Of a DNA stretch of 64,000 nucleotides, positions 34,643-46,059 are shown one piece after another (the stretch's first letter is position 1; every line of letters starts with the position of its first letter). The translations under genes were made by a program, and so were the position numbers. The stretch lies in NCBI RefSeq assembly GCF_001649575.2, contig NC_051446.1, positions 2,662,678 to 2,726,677 on the forward strand. The letters are read 5' to 3'. The notes beneath the pieces are model-generated. The model made no database searches and had not been told where the DNA came from. It was given only the letters and a program-made list of their open reading frames with translations. The stretch is from Kryptolebias marmoratus (lineage: Eukaryota > Chordata > Actinopteri > Cyprinodontiformes > Rivulidae).

Positions 34643-35458
34643 CCAAAGGTATTCACTCACCCATTCAAATTATTGAATTTAGGTTTTCTAGTTACTTCCA
34701 TGGCCACAGATATATACATCAAGAACCTAGGCATGCAGACTGCTTCTACTAACATTAGCGAAAGAATGTGTCGCTCTCAAGAGCTAAGTGAATTCCAGCA
34801 TTGTATCGTGGTGGGATGCAACCTGTGCAAGAACTTTAGTCATAAAATTTCTTTGCTACTAAATATTCCACAGTCAACTGTTAGTGGTATTATAGCAAAG
34901 TAGATTGAGAATGACAGCAACTCGACCATGAAGTGATAGGCCACGTGTAAAATCACAGGGCGGGCTCAGCAGATACTGAGGTCTGCATTCTGCAGAGTCA
35001 ATAGCTACAGACCTTCAAATTCCATGGCCTTCAGATTATCTCAAGAACAGCAATGCATAGAGAGCTTCATGGGATGAGTTTCCATGGCCGAACAGCAGCA
35101 TCCAAGCCTTACATCACCAAGTGCAATGCAAAGAGCCGAATGCAGTGGTGTAAAGCATGCTGCCACTGGACTCTAGAGCAGTGAAGGAATGTTCTCTGGA
35201 GTGATGAATCTTCTCTATCTGGCAATCCAATAATCAACTCTGGGTTTGGCGGTTGCCTGGAGAACTGACTGCATTTAACCAAGTGTAAAGTTTGGTGGAA
35301 GGGGATATTGTGGTGTTGGGTTATTTTTTAGAAGTTGGGCTCAGCTGCTTAGTTCCAGTGAAAGGAACTCTTAAAGCTTCAGCATACCAAGAAATTGTGG
35401 ACAATTCCATGCTCCCAACGTTGTGGGAACAGTTTGGGGATGGTCCCTTCTTGTTTCA
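34641..35458 (+). mobile_element. Tc1-like transposon, 3'-truncated
   Basis: Begins 'agccaaaggtattcactca', the same terminus as the element at 4728. The helix-turn-helix region reads SLLLNIPQSTVSGIIAK (about 34850-34900). The DDE region includes SAYQEIVDNSMLPTLWEQFG at 35380-35440. The alignment with the longer copy stops at about 35458, before the last catalytic motif. Confidence 0.75.
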
Positions 35459-36462
35459 AAATCTCCTACTGACTAAATGAAATCAACCAAAATAACCAGA
35501 TCATTTGGTGCAAAATGTGTTTTACAACAACTAATTTTAGAAAGAAAGAGTATGCACAGAGAAAAGTATAAATGTATAGTATGTATAAATAGATTTTTGA
35601 ACTGTATTGAGTTAAAAAAAACACCAAGTAAAATATGCACTTTTTATATCTTTCAACTTTAGAGGGGTAAAATGATTTCATAAAGTCCTTTAAAGTTTCT
35701 AAACCCAATAAACTTTAGTTCAACATTGTGTTCCATTAAATGAGTCTGTTTGTCAGGATGAAACTTATTCAGCCTAAAAAGCTCAACATCTAAAAAAAAA
35801 ACCTTGATAGATAAATGTCCAGTTTTGGATGGATAATTTTCATGAGTTTAAAAAGGATAGAATCTTTTTATAATTTGCCTTCTTTCAGCTGTTTTTTTAT
35901 GTTTAGCTTTAAAGCCATCAAAGTGTAAAAGTGTCAGGATTTAAACTAAATATCAAATCTGATGGGCTTGATAACTCAGCTGTTTGTTACATAGTGTCAC
36001 AAATGGTCTCTTCTATTCAGTGTTGTGATAAAATGTTTATTTGTTACTAAACAACATGACTTCTTTAAATATTTGCCTCAAAGCGTGATGGTGACAGGAC
36101 ATTGCTCATACTTTGCAAAAAATAATTTCTTGGGAGCTACTTAGCGAGTCTCTCAGCTCATTTCTCATATTGTGATGTGAAGATGCTGAACAACATGATA
36201 TGGTTTTGTCATTACTGATTTGTGCATGTGTTTTCAACTTCATAATCATTTCATCTAAAAATTAATAATACAAATTAAAAATATCATAACTCACTGTATC
36301 TGCCATTTTTTGCGTATTTTTGTTTATTTTTGTGTCATGTTCTGCCCTCCCTCTCATGTCCATGTGTCCTGCACATCACTGTTTGAACATCAGACTGACA
36401 AACAATGGGTAAGTCCCTCCATCTCCGCATGTCATTGTAACTTGTACTTGTGTGTGTGTGTG

Positions 36463-36465
<3 letters not shown>
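35459..36465. other. Intronic AT-rich stretch
   Basis: No exon with plausible splice sites and no recognised repeat. Confidence 0.4.

Positions 36466-36502
<37 letters not shown>
36466..36502. repeat. (TA)n microsatellite
   Basis: Alternating T/A preceded by a (GT)n run; it ends where the GC-rich element begins. Confidence 0.9.
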
Positions 36503-36505
<3 letters not shown>

Positions 36506-37040
36506 GCGGCTGGCCAATAGAGGGCGCAAGGGCGCCGCCCCACCACTCACAATACCTTGAACAAATGAAGGTAAAAAATGAAATAATAAAATACAAATAT
36601 TTCTAAATATATGTGTGTATGTATGTATATATATATATATATTAGTTGTATAAGATAAATATTTTAAAGTTAATAATAAGTAAAGTTGTTTTGTTCTTTA
36701 GCGTTGTCTGATTGGTGACGTATTTCCGCCCCGGGGCACAAAAAGACTCTCGTTAAAAGTTGTACATGCGCAGTAGCTCCTCTTCAATACCAGAGATAGG
36801 ACCGTTCTGGGCGCACCTCTCCTGTGCCCAGAGCTGAATGTAGCTGTGTTTACATTTCACCGCCTCCCGCCGCCGGAGCGTGGGGCTCCTGCCGACGGAG
36901 CGTGGGGCTCCCGCCACGGGCTGACGTCACATCTGTCTGTCATAAAGTTCGCCTGATTGAAAAGTCGAGCCGCTGGTGTGCTGCCTTTTATTCAAAGACA
37001 GTAATAAGTTCATTACGTGATTAAGAGACATACACAAGGT
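36503..37040. mobile_element. Probable DNA-transposon end with GC-rich interior
   Basis: The start 'agtggcggctggccaataga' resembles the terminus of a widespread fish DNA transposon. The interior at 36715-36930 is GC-rich and includes 'gcgtggggctcc' twice (about 36878 and 36900). No transposase ORF and no second terminus are visible. Confidence 0.4.
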
Positions 37041-37055
37041 AATATATATGTGTGT

Positions 37056-37075
37056 GTAAGCAAGTGGCAAATGTA

Positions 37076-37122
<47 letters not shown>

Positions 37123-37225
37123 GTGTGTGCTTAGCTAAAACTACACTTGCCACTTGCTTACATGTTCCACATTTTTTGTTTAAAAATCAAAAATTTTTAA
37201 ATAAAAATGTGAAACATGTAAGCAA
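37056..37225. repeat. Two overlapping palindromes around an (AT)n tract
   Basis: The first palindrome has arms at 37056-37081 and 37136-37161 (25 of 26 bases pair) with (TA)n as its loop. The second has arms at 37154-37187 and 37192-37225, imperfect, with a very short loop. The arms share bases 37154-37161 ('ttgcttac'), so only one of the two hairpins can form fully at a time. Confidence 0.75.
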
Positions 37226-37989
37226 TGGGAAGAAAATTTATTTATATTTCACTTTTCAAGATAAAAATCACAAGGTGCTTCAAATAAACAAACACATAAA
37301 AGTCACAAAGGTTATATATCAGATCAAAATTTAAATAAAAGTGGTAAAATAAGCTGAGATACAATACAAAACACATAAAAGCAGATAAAATAGAATGCTA
37401 TCAAAATGCCAGTCTAAAACGATGAGTTGTTTCCTAAGTAAATCCATTGAATCCACAGAATGTAAATAAAGGAGTTCCAGAGCATCGGAGTTACAACTGT
37501 AAAAGCCTCATCCCTTTTAGCTTTTAACTCTGATGTAGGGAAAGATAACAGTCAGTGTTGCCAACTTAATGCCTTTATAACATGAGAGAACCAGGTTAAA
37601 CAGTCTTTGTGTTTAGGATTCCTAATCACAATAAATAGTGAGGAAAGCAAAGTTATTGCATTTTTAATTTGACCACATTCACTTAACCTTATTTGCCATG
37701 TCATTTGTTTTGGCTGCACAAGTGTCTGAGACATAGACAAAAAGCATTAGTGCCATGCCAGATGCATAAGAGTTAGCAACTCTGGTATATATTTCACCAT
37801 TCAATCATACTACAGAATTGTTTTCAGGGAAAAGATAACAATGGGAATTGTGGATGGAAATGTTAGGGTCTGTTTATGCTCAGTATGTTTAAGGCAGTCA
37901 AGTGTTTGTATACATAGGTTTGGCATGGAAAGTATGTTAGCAAAGCTAACATAACCACTGCAAAATCTTAGTGGCTCTCTCTCTAGGAA

Positions 37990-38364
37990 ATATTTAATAG
38001 GGTCATTTGTCCAACTCGCCTCCCAGCAAGAAGGTTGCAAGATCACTTCCCAACCTGGGGCCTTTCTGGGTGGAGTTTGCATGTTCTCCTTGTGCACACA
38101 TGGATTTACTCCGGGTAATCTGATTTTCTCCCACAGACCAAAAACATGCATGTTAGGTTAATTGGCAACTCTAAAATTATCCCTAGGTGTGAGTGAGAGT
38201 GTGAATGGTTGTTTGTTTCAATTGTCTCTATGTGGCCTTATGATGGGCTTAAGACCTGTCCAGGGTGTCCCCAGGCTCTCGCACAGTGACTGCTGGAGAT
38301 AGGCTCCAGATCCCTGCGACCCAGAAAGGAGAAGCCGGTAAAAGAAAATGGATGGATGGATAAG
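37990..38364 (+). mobile_element. SINE with RTE-type (GGAT)n tail
   Basis: Motifs run in the order 'cctcccagcaagaaggttgc', 'gtggagtttgcatgttctcc', 'aaacatgcatgttaggttaa', 'gacctgtccagggtgtcccc' and 'gataggctccagatccctgc', ending in 'aaaatggatggatggat'. I know this as a very abundant fish retroposon with a tRNA-like head. The first ~40 bp of the head look truncated here. Confidence 0.65.
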
Positions 38365-39596
38365 TGTCTGTAAAACAAATTCTGCTTTTTCTCTTCCTTG
38401 TCCTTGGTGTTTTAAAGGAAACAGAGGACTTGGATTTACAAGCAAGTAAATGACTGATGGATTTAGACTTGACAATTTTCAAGATGAGAAGCTCTTCACT
38501 TTCTGTTGTTTTCTTTGTTTTACCTTGTTTGTTTATACTAATTAGTTAGATTTCATTATGTTGCTCAGGGCATTAGGATGGTGTCAGAGGTCATGTTAAA
38601 AATGTGGCTTGAGTCAGGCCTAAAAGATTTTTAGAGTTGAAGTATCAGTGGCAATACCTCAACTAGTGGATAAATGTCAAATAAATGTTTTCAGAAGAAA
38701 TAATTGTTCTTTTCAAATTTTGCTTCATATATGACAAAGCCCAAACAACTTATTTTACCCTTTGCTTTTCATGGCTGCAATGTTGGAAAAAAATAAGCTA
38801 TTTTAAATGGGGTAAAAAAAGTACTCAAGATTAGGCAAATTAGGGTGTAGGAAAGACTTGTTGATGGGGAAGGCTAAATTTGGCCATGACCTCCCCCGAC
38901 TTGCAATTTGTTAGTGATATGCAGTCTTTGTTGATTGAAATTTTTAATTTGGATGTTCTTTAGACAACCAGTGAAAGGGCATTGTTGCTGCTGCCATTCA
39001 GTCCTCAGCCTTGGCCTTTTTTCCCTCTCATTCCTTCAAGGGAGAAGGTGCCATAAATATTTTTTTTTTCATGCCTGCGGCTGGGGGCAAACAAGACATA
39101 AAATGGTGGATTAATTGAATCTTGCGTGAGCCTTTGGTCCTCACAGCTGGACCGGTGCTTTAGAGGAATACAAGACTGCTCTAATTGAGGGGAGAGACAC
39201 AAAAAGTATCCTTCAGATTCCTTCACTTTTCCAGCGCAGATGGGAATTTTGTTCAGCAGCATAATGCATCCTATTAGCTGTTTAACTCAGCAGTGTAACA
39301 TGGATGAGGTTTTTCAGTCCTTGTCAGGGTGGCTGTAGATGTGTGCGTGTGTGTGTGTGTGCGTGCGCATGAACACATTTATGCATGGTTGTGTAAGCGA
39401 ATAAGGACTGTTCATTCAAAGTTATAAAGGTTTTCATTTATGTCTTTTCCAGCACAGGTAACACCATTGTGTATCAGCAAGGAGTCATTTCAAACCTATG
39501 CCCAACAGTTTCATGAAATTAATACATGATTGTTTTTCTCCACTCGGTGTCTCCACCATAACCATCTCTTCAATGCGGATATGCCCAAATGCACAG
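38365..39596. other. Intronic stretch
   Basis: A (GT)n/(GC) run lies at 39339-39370. No other element is recognised. Bases 39490-39596 precede the next CADPS exon and end in the acceptor 'gcacag'. Confidence 0.5.
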
Positions 39597-39671
39597 CAAC
39601 AGTACCACTCAAGAATCGATGTTCTGATTGATGAGACATTCAAAGAAATGATCTCCTCCCTCATATCAAAG
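39597..39671 (+). CDS. cadps2: CADPS-family secretion activator, exon 3 of 5 visible
   Basis: Exon of exactly 75 bp (25 codons, phase 0 at both ends) with acceptor 'aatgcacag' and donor GTAAAA. It encodes QQYHSRIDVLIDETFKEMIS followed by SLISK. The first codons are CAA CAG, so the acceptor region reads cag-CAACAG, and use of the second AG would skip two Gln residues. The previous intron is about 10 kb, the next about 3.7 kb. Confidence 0.85.
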
Positions 39672-39875
39672 GTAAAACATTTTTTTCCTAAAAAATAAAT
39701 TCCAATAATTCCTGTTGTTTGTTGTGTTTGTGTGTGTCTGTGTGTTCATCTTTTTAAATATATGTGTTTGTTTCATGGAATTAATTTAACATGTGCTCAC
39801 TATTTTTCTTAATTTTTTTTCTTTATGTTATCTTTTTTTAAAAATGTATAAAAGATAATTTTTCATAATGTTATT

Positions 39876-41640
39876 CCATCCATCCAAATTCTATCAGTGG
39901 TGAGGTTGCAGATGCAACAGGTTCAGGAGAGAAACCCAGACATCCCTTTCCTTAGCAACACTCTCCAGCTTCTGCTGGGGGATGACAAGGCATTCCTAGG
40001 CCAGAAAAGATACATAATCCCTCCAGCGAGTTCTGGGTCTGCCCTGAGGTCTCTTCCTAGAGGGACATGCCCGAAAAAAACCTCCAAAGGGAGGCATCCA
40101 GAAGGAATCCTAATCAGATGCCCGAACCTCCTCAACTGACTCCTTTCAATGTGAAGGAGCAGTGGCTCTATTCTGAGCTCCCCCTGGATAACTTAGATCC
40201 TCATATTATCCCTCAGGCTGAGCCCAGCTACCCTACGAAGGAAATTCATTTTAGCCTCTTGTATCTTGGATCACGTTCTTTTAGTCACGAGTCATATCTC
40301 GTGACCATAGGTGAGGGTTGCAATGTAGATGGACCAGTAAATCGAGAGTTTTGCCTTTCAACTCAACTCCTTCTTTACCTTGACCGACTTATGCAACGCC
40401 CTCTTTCCTGTAGATGAGGCCCCAATCCGTCAAGCCATCTCCCCCTCCATCCTACCATCACTCGCGAACACGACTCCCACATACTTGAAGTCCTCCTCGT
40501 GAGGCAAATACTCATTCTCGACTCAGAGGGAGCATTCCACCCATTTCTGCTTGAGAACCATGGCCTTGGATTTAAAGGAGCTGACTCTCATCCCAGCTGC
40601 TTCACACTCTGCTGTGAATTTATCCAGTGCACACAAGGTTGTGGCTTGAATCCGCGAACAGAACCATATCTTCTGCAAAAGGCAGAGACGATACCCTGAA
40701 GTTCCCAAACCAGACACACTCCTCCACACGACTGCACCTTGAGATCCTTTCAATAAACACCACAAACAAGATCAGAAACAAGGGACAGCCCTGGCAAAGT
40801 CAAAAATAAGAAACCTCCACTCCGCAGGTGTGAGGGAGAGTTTTTTTGACTACCTCAGTGATCTCTGCGATGGTAATGAACTCGTCTTCCCCCGAGTTCT
40901 CAGACTTTTCCACCTCAAAGGTGAACGTGAACGGATTAAGGGATCCTCAAAGTGCTTCTTCCACAGATCAAAAATATCCCTAGTACAGGTCAGCAGTTCC
41001 CTACTCAGATCAAACACTGCCTCGGACGGGGCCTGCTTTTCCTTGCTGAGTTATTGAATGGTTTGCCAGAACTTCCTTCAGGCCTACCGAAAGTCCTTCT
41101 CCTTGGCCTCTCTGAATTCCTCCCATGCCCAAGTTTTTTATCTGCTATCACAGAATCCGCAGTCCTTTTGACCACCCTGTACCTGTCAGCTGCTTCAGGA
41201 GTCCTCAGGGGTAGCCAAGCCCTAAAGGCCTCCTACTTTGACTTAATGGCATCAATCACAAGCAGGTCCTTTTTGTTGCCGATGCGTCAGGCACCAATGA
41301 CCTTCAGGCCACAGTTTTTAGAAGCCACATCTGCAATAAAGACTCTGAACATGGCGCATTTGGATTCCATGTCCCTGACCTCCCCCCGGGACACTTGAAA
41401 AACTCTTCCGGAGGTGTGAGTTGAAGCTCTCACAGACAGGGGCCTCTGATAGACATTCCCAGTTCACCCTCACAATTCATTTGGGTTTACCAGGCCTGTC
41501 CAGCAGCCTCCCCTGTCACCAGATTCAACTCATCACCAAGTGGTGATCAGCTGACAACTCTTCCCCTCTCTTTATTCAAGTATCCAAAGCATAGGGCCGC
41601 GAGTTTATTCACACGATTACAAAATCAATCAAAATCAAGC
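39876..41640 (-). mobile_element. RTE (Rex3-type) LINE, 5'-truncated
   Basis: On the plus strand it starts 'ccatccatcc', the complement of the (GGAT)n tail. Minus-strand frames show the C-terminus (RRFGHLIRIPSGCLPLEVFF at 40135-40076) and the palm region with KFTAECEAAGMRVSSFKSKA (40620-40560). The upstream part (41590-41520) matches the fragment at 8262-8345. There are multiple stops and frameshifts. It ends against a Tc1-like element at about 41640. Confidence 0.8.
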
Positions 41641-42960
41641 TTGACCACAGGATTCCAACCTCTCCACCCTAATGGACAAAACCTGTTGTCAGAGGAAACA
41701 GGGACAAGACTAGTTCTGCGCAATGTTGGATTGTACTACAAGATCATCAGCAAGAAATTTAGTGAGAAGATAACAGTTTTTGGTGCAACTATTCATAAGT
41801 CAAGGCACTAAAAATGACCATCAAATGCCCTAAGTCTGGAGCTTCTCATTGGATGAGGATGATAATGACAAAGGTAAGGATCACAAAAAAAGAGTTTATT
41901 GGTCTGAAAGCAGTTGGGACCACAGTCATCAAGAATGGTAAATGGCTTGCACTTATATAGCGCTTTATCTACCCCAAAGCGCTTTACACTACAATCATTC
42001 ACCCATTCATCCACATATTCACACACTGATTGCAGTAAGCTACATTGTAGCCACAGCTGCCCTGGGGCACACCGGCGCCACCGAGCCCTCTGACCACCAT
42101 CAGTAGGCAAGGTGGGTGAAGTGTCTTGCCCAAGGACACATCGGCTGAGACAGCTGGAGCGGGGGCTCGAACCAGCAACCCTCTGATTACAGGACAAACC
42201 CCTACCTCCTGAGCCACCGTCGCCCCACATACCAAGAACACCATTGGTATCATAAACTCTGCCATAATGGAGTAAAGGACCCCATGAAAGGCAATATGTT
42301 TAGGTCCATTTTAGGTTAGCCACTGAACATCTGAATGATTCAGAGAAAGTTTGGGAGAGAATGCTATGGTCAGATGAGACAAAAATCCAGCCCTTTGAAG
42401 AAATGTTGAGTTTGACCCAAAAAACACTATCCACAAAGTCAAGCACAAAGATGGAAACATGCTTGGAGCTGTATTTCCTCCTAAGGGTATAGGATGACTT
42501 CAACACATTGATGGGTCAATGGACAGGGCCATGCAAAGTAAAATGTTGTACAAGAACCTTATTCTCATCCAGAACACTGAAGCTTGGACATGGATAGGTC
42601 TACCAACATGATAGCAACCCAAAAACATAATACCAAGGCAAAAAGAGTGGCTGAAGAAGAACATGAGGGTCATGGAGTGGCCTAGCCAGCCTTCAGACCT
42701 CAATCATATACAACACTTGGAGGAAAATATTGCTTCAAGATGGAAAGCACTTGCCATAAAACCTAAAGAGTTTAGAGTGTTTTTGTAAAGAGAGTGGGCC
42801 AAAATCCCTCCTGAAAGGTATGCAAACCTGGTTATCAACTACAAGAAATGCCTTTCTGCAGTGCTGCCAACAAGGTTTTCTCTTCCAAAAACCAGTTCCT
42901 TTTTTGCTTGGTAATAAAATGCTTATTTCACTCAATGATATGCTAATCATTTTGTAATTT
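41640..42960 (+). mobile_element. Tc1-like transposon remnant, split by a SINE
   Basis: Transposase pieces read in order: VGTTVIK (about 41910), then after the SINE an NTIGI-like continuation, ERMLWSDETKI (42355-42390), QHDSNPKHNTKAK (42607-42645) and EWPSQPSDLN (42675-42705). These are the Tc1 DDE landmarks. It is of a different family from the copies at 4728 and 34641. There are many stops and no clear terminal repeats. Confidence 0.7.
41936..42230 (-). mobile_element. tRNA-derived SINE
   Basis: Read on the minus strand it opens with a tRNA-like head: 'gtggctcaggaggtagggg' (A box) and 'ggttcgagcccc' (B box). It continues through a conserved body ('ttgggcaagacacttcaccc') and ends in an L2-like tail ('gcgctttggggtagataaag', 'cgctatataagtgcaag'). 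The flanks share 'caagaa' (41930-41935 and 42233-42238), probably an eroded target duplication. RNA polymerase III would have transcribed the founder. Confidence 0.8.
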
Positions 42961-43016
42961 TTAAGTAATTTGTTTTTCTGTATTTTTATTGATATCTTAT
43001 CTCTCCACATCAGGAA

Positions 43017-43140
43017 GGTTGTGGTAGCTCAGTTGTCAGTGCTGCAGTCTTGTCATCCTAGGGCTGCAGGTTCAAGCCCAGATTGTGTCAGGAATGGTAT
43101 CCAGCATAAAGCAGTTGCCAAATCTTTTGCACCAAATGAA
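43017..43140 (+). mobile_element. tRNA-derived SINE, 3'-truncated
   Basis: The head 'gtggtagctcagttgtcagt' is an A box and 'gcaggttcaagccc' a B box, spaced as in tRNA genes. The body 'gtatccagcataaagcagtt' matches a known fish SINE body. It has no cloverleaf, so it is not a tRNA gene. It differs from the SINE at 41936. Confidence 0.7.
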
Positions 43141-43418
43141 AAACATCATCATGTGTCTCTTCATTAAAATGAAAACTACCATTAAAAATAGAGACTCTTC
43201 ATTCAAATAATTATTTTCTGCACAGTATATAAAAAATACCAATGACATGTCTTGCAAAAACGAGACATGTTTAAAGACATAAATTGCCTAACACGAAGAA
43301 AATCATGCAAGATTTGTGAGATTGCTTCCAAATTTAGGTCCCTCTCTCACCTACAAGTTTGCAGAAAGCCATCTTTCTTGCTCAGTGAATTAATATTGTC
43401 TTTTACTTTGTTTTGCAG

Positions 43419-43502
43419 TTTGCTGCTGTTTTAGATGGTGTACTCTCGAAGCTCTCAAGATACGATGAAGGCACCTTCTTCTCCTCAGTCCTCTCTTTCA
43501 CA
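43419..43502 (+). CDS. cadps2: CADPS-family secretion activator, exon 4 of 5 visible
   Basis: Exon of 84 bp (28 codons, phase 0) with acceptor 'ttttgcag' and donor GTGAGT. It encodes [20 protein letters not shown] followed by FSSVLSFT. The [10 protein letters not shown] core is near-invariant in CADPS proteins. It belongs to the region adjoining the MUN domain that supports vesicle priming. Confidence 0.9.
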
Positions 43503-43672
43503 GTGAGTAGTAGTACCTTATTTTCTTGAAATAGAGAACATCAAATTCTTGCCTTTGTTGCTCACAAAGGAAGCTTGTTATTTGCTGGAAACTAGATCTT
43601 TGCAGCTCAACTTTAGCATGATTCTACTCTTTTTCTTTTCTCTTCCTGTTCTCCACTCTGTTGCACTAAAAG

Positions 43673-43705
43673 GTGAAAGCAGCTGCCAAATATGTGGAAG
43701 TCCCT
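43673..43705 (+). CDS. cadps2: CADPS-family secretion activator, exon 5 of 5 visible
   Basis: A short exon of 33 bp (VKAAAKYVEVP) with acceptor 'cactaaaag' and donor GTAAGT, 170 bp after the previous exon. It continues the family sequence directly. The next expected segment, ending with the C-terminus of the protein, was not found between here and 64000, so it may lie in a gap or outside the window. Confidence 0.82.
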
Positions 43706-44124
43706 GTAAGTCTGCTGATCTGCCTGCTTTTGATTCTTCATTCTGTCAGTCATGTATTTGTTTCTATCTTCATTCAGCCAGTCAAAATGTTTGAAAAATA
43801 GCACAGCCTGAAAAACAACTCTGCTCTTTGCACCGAGTCATATTCTTTTGTTTTCAAGTGACAGTGCCAAAGTGTTGCACTTGCACTTGACTCCCCCACC
43901 CACTCCTTTTTTAAATTTCTTTCAAGGATTTAGACTTTCTCTAATTATTTTTGAGTATTTGGTTGATTCATTTTCAAGGCTGATATTTTTCACTCATTTT
44001 CAGTTCAATTGTTGTACTTGACCATTTTTAAAGGAATGATGTTCTGGTTGTTAAGCAACTTCACACTGACCAGAGAATCATTCAAGTATGAAAAAGTTTT
44101 CTAACTTAAGAAATGAACCATTGC

Positions 44125-44330
44125 TGTATAATTCACTTTATTTTTGTAGCGTCATTTTACAACAAAACGTATCTCAGGACACTACAAAGTAGTAACAGTT
44201 CCAAATCATATCAAATTACATGCAATCCAAGGCAGCTCAGAACAGATTCTGATTCCATCTACTTACTTTTTGAACCTGTATTTTAGCAGGAAAGACATCC
44301 ATTGAAATTATTAATCTCTTTTACAAGGAT
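44125..44330 (-). repeat. LINE-tail-like dispersed repeat
   Basis: 'cactttatttttgtagcgtc' with 'aaaacgtatctcaggacact' resembles the 3' tails shared by fish LINEs and SINEs, read on the opposite strand. No ORF. Confidence 0.4.
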
Positions 44331-45574
44331 TTCCTAGCCAAGATAAGAAGCAGCACAAAGTGCAAGGTGCACACGAGCCATTACATTTACAGCAACAGTC
44401 TTAATAACAGTAATATTAAATTAGTGAAGTCAGCCTAATTATAACACAATGCAATCAGATTCAGTGTACTACAAGATATTTATTATATATACGATGATGA
44501 TGGATATTGTTGGGAAACCATTTCACCCGAACCTGTTGGCACTTAAAACAAATTGGCATCTCAATTGTTTGAGAAATCAAAATTGCTGGATGGATGTTTA
44601 TGACTAGTGGGAATGTAATGGTACATGCATTTTTACTGAACCATAATGGTACTGACATCAGAGTCCAGGGTGTGCAGTCAAACAAAAAATATGTTAATCA
44701 CATTTGATTGCCACTCTCATTTAGAGAAGAGCAACGTGGTTTTACTTTTTGCTCAATGAAAATACTTATGAAAGCCTTCTACACCAAAGAAAGACAAGAA
44801 AGGTTACTTCAGATGGAACACAGGAGCTTGAAGTTCTTAAAAGGCAGTAAAAGTCATAGTTACAAACTTATTAGTCTAAAAATGCTAAATCCACATTAAA
44901 CTTTACATTTGCATTTGTGTGTAATCAACATACTGTATCTAAGAAAATGCAAGCATTATGTTACTAAGATTTAAAGCACATCAGAGTCACCTTATTTGCC
45001 CTTCTTAATATGCTGCCCCACTGCATTGCATTCTGCCTTTCCCATAATGCTCACCGGTTTCCATTTAGACTTTCTTCTCAGCCATTTTCTTTAGTCAAAT
45101 TATAATGTAACGGCTACCTTGTTCTGTTGGTCTTTTGTGTGAAGGGAACCTAATACAGGTAATCCTCTTTTGAGATGAAAAACAGATCTACAGACCTCTA
45201 ATACCACTTGAATCACTGCTTTATCCCCCCCTCCTCCCGAAAAGCTTTTAACCAGGTACTTTGATTATTTAGGGGCTAAATACAGTATTTATATTTTATT
45301 TTGTTTATTCATATATTTGACTCGTCACTTCATACTTCATGCTCCCAACATTAGCTTTTTATGGTAAGTTACAATGTTTATTGCCTGCCAATGAATGCAA
45401 AGTAGATATTGTTTATTCCTGTTTGTGTGTATGCTTGTGTACTCATTTGACTGTAGCATTAGGAAAACATCTCATGAACCCTGGACAAATTTAATAAAAC
45501 ATTGGATGTACATCTACAATGTTTTGAGCGTAACCCTAAGCAATATCATTTAACACAAAAATAACAGCCTCACT
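44331..45574. other. Non-coding stretch
   Basis: No CADPS exon and no recognised repeat, despite this being where the next exon would be expected. Confidence 0.4.
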
Positions 45575-45692
45575 ACTGTCAGCCCCAGGGCTGTGTGTGA
45601 ATGGGTGAATAATTGCAGCGTGAAGCGCTTTGGGGTCCTTGGACTAGATAAAGCGCTACACAAGTGCAAGTCATTTACCATTACCATTTACC
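45575..45692 (+). mobile_element. SINE 3' half, same family as 41936-42230
   Basis: 'gaagcgctttggggtccttg' and 'gataaagcgctacacaagtg', then 'accattaccatttacca', match the tail of the other copy on the opposite strand. The tRNA-like head is missing. Confidence 0.75.
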
Positions 45693-46059
45693 ATCCTAAT
45701 TCTAGATAGACACTACCGATAATCAACCTTAGCTAACACAAAAATGTCTAGATTTACTTGGAAATATTTGGCTAAACTTGGTGTGAGATATCAGATATCA
45801 GGTTAGTGAGTAGATGGTTTGGACCAAAGATGTAGACTGACACAGAGAGCTCCAAAGAAAAAAATATTTTTTTTAAAATAACAAAAACAAAAAGCTGACG
45901 TGGCAGCAACAAAACTAAAAAAAAAAAAAAAAAAAACTTACAAAAATCTGACTTGCAGGGAACACAAGGGGCAAGACATAAGGAGAACTGGACAGAACAT
46001 GAGAGCAACAATGAGCCAATGACTAGTGGACAGAGATGAACAGGTTTTAAAAGCTGAGG

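Noticed and set aside
42160..42230. Possible minus-strand tRNA gene
   Set aside because: Only the promoter boxes are tRNA-like; it is the head of a SINE.
43030..43095. Possible tRNA gene
   Set aside because: A and B boxes are present but the acceptor and anticodon arms do not pair; the sequence continues as a SINE body.
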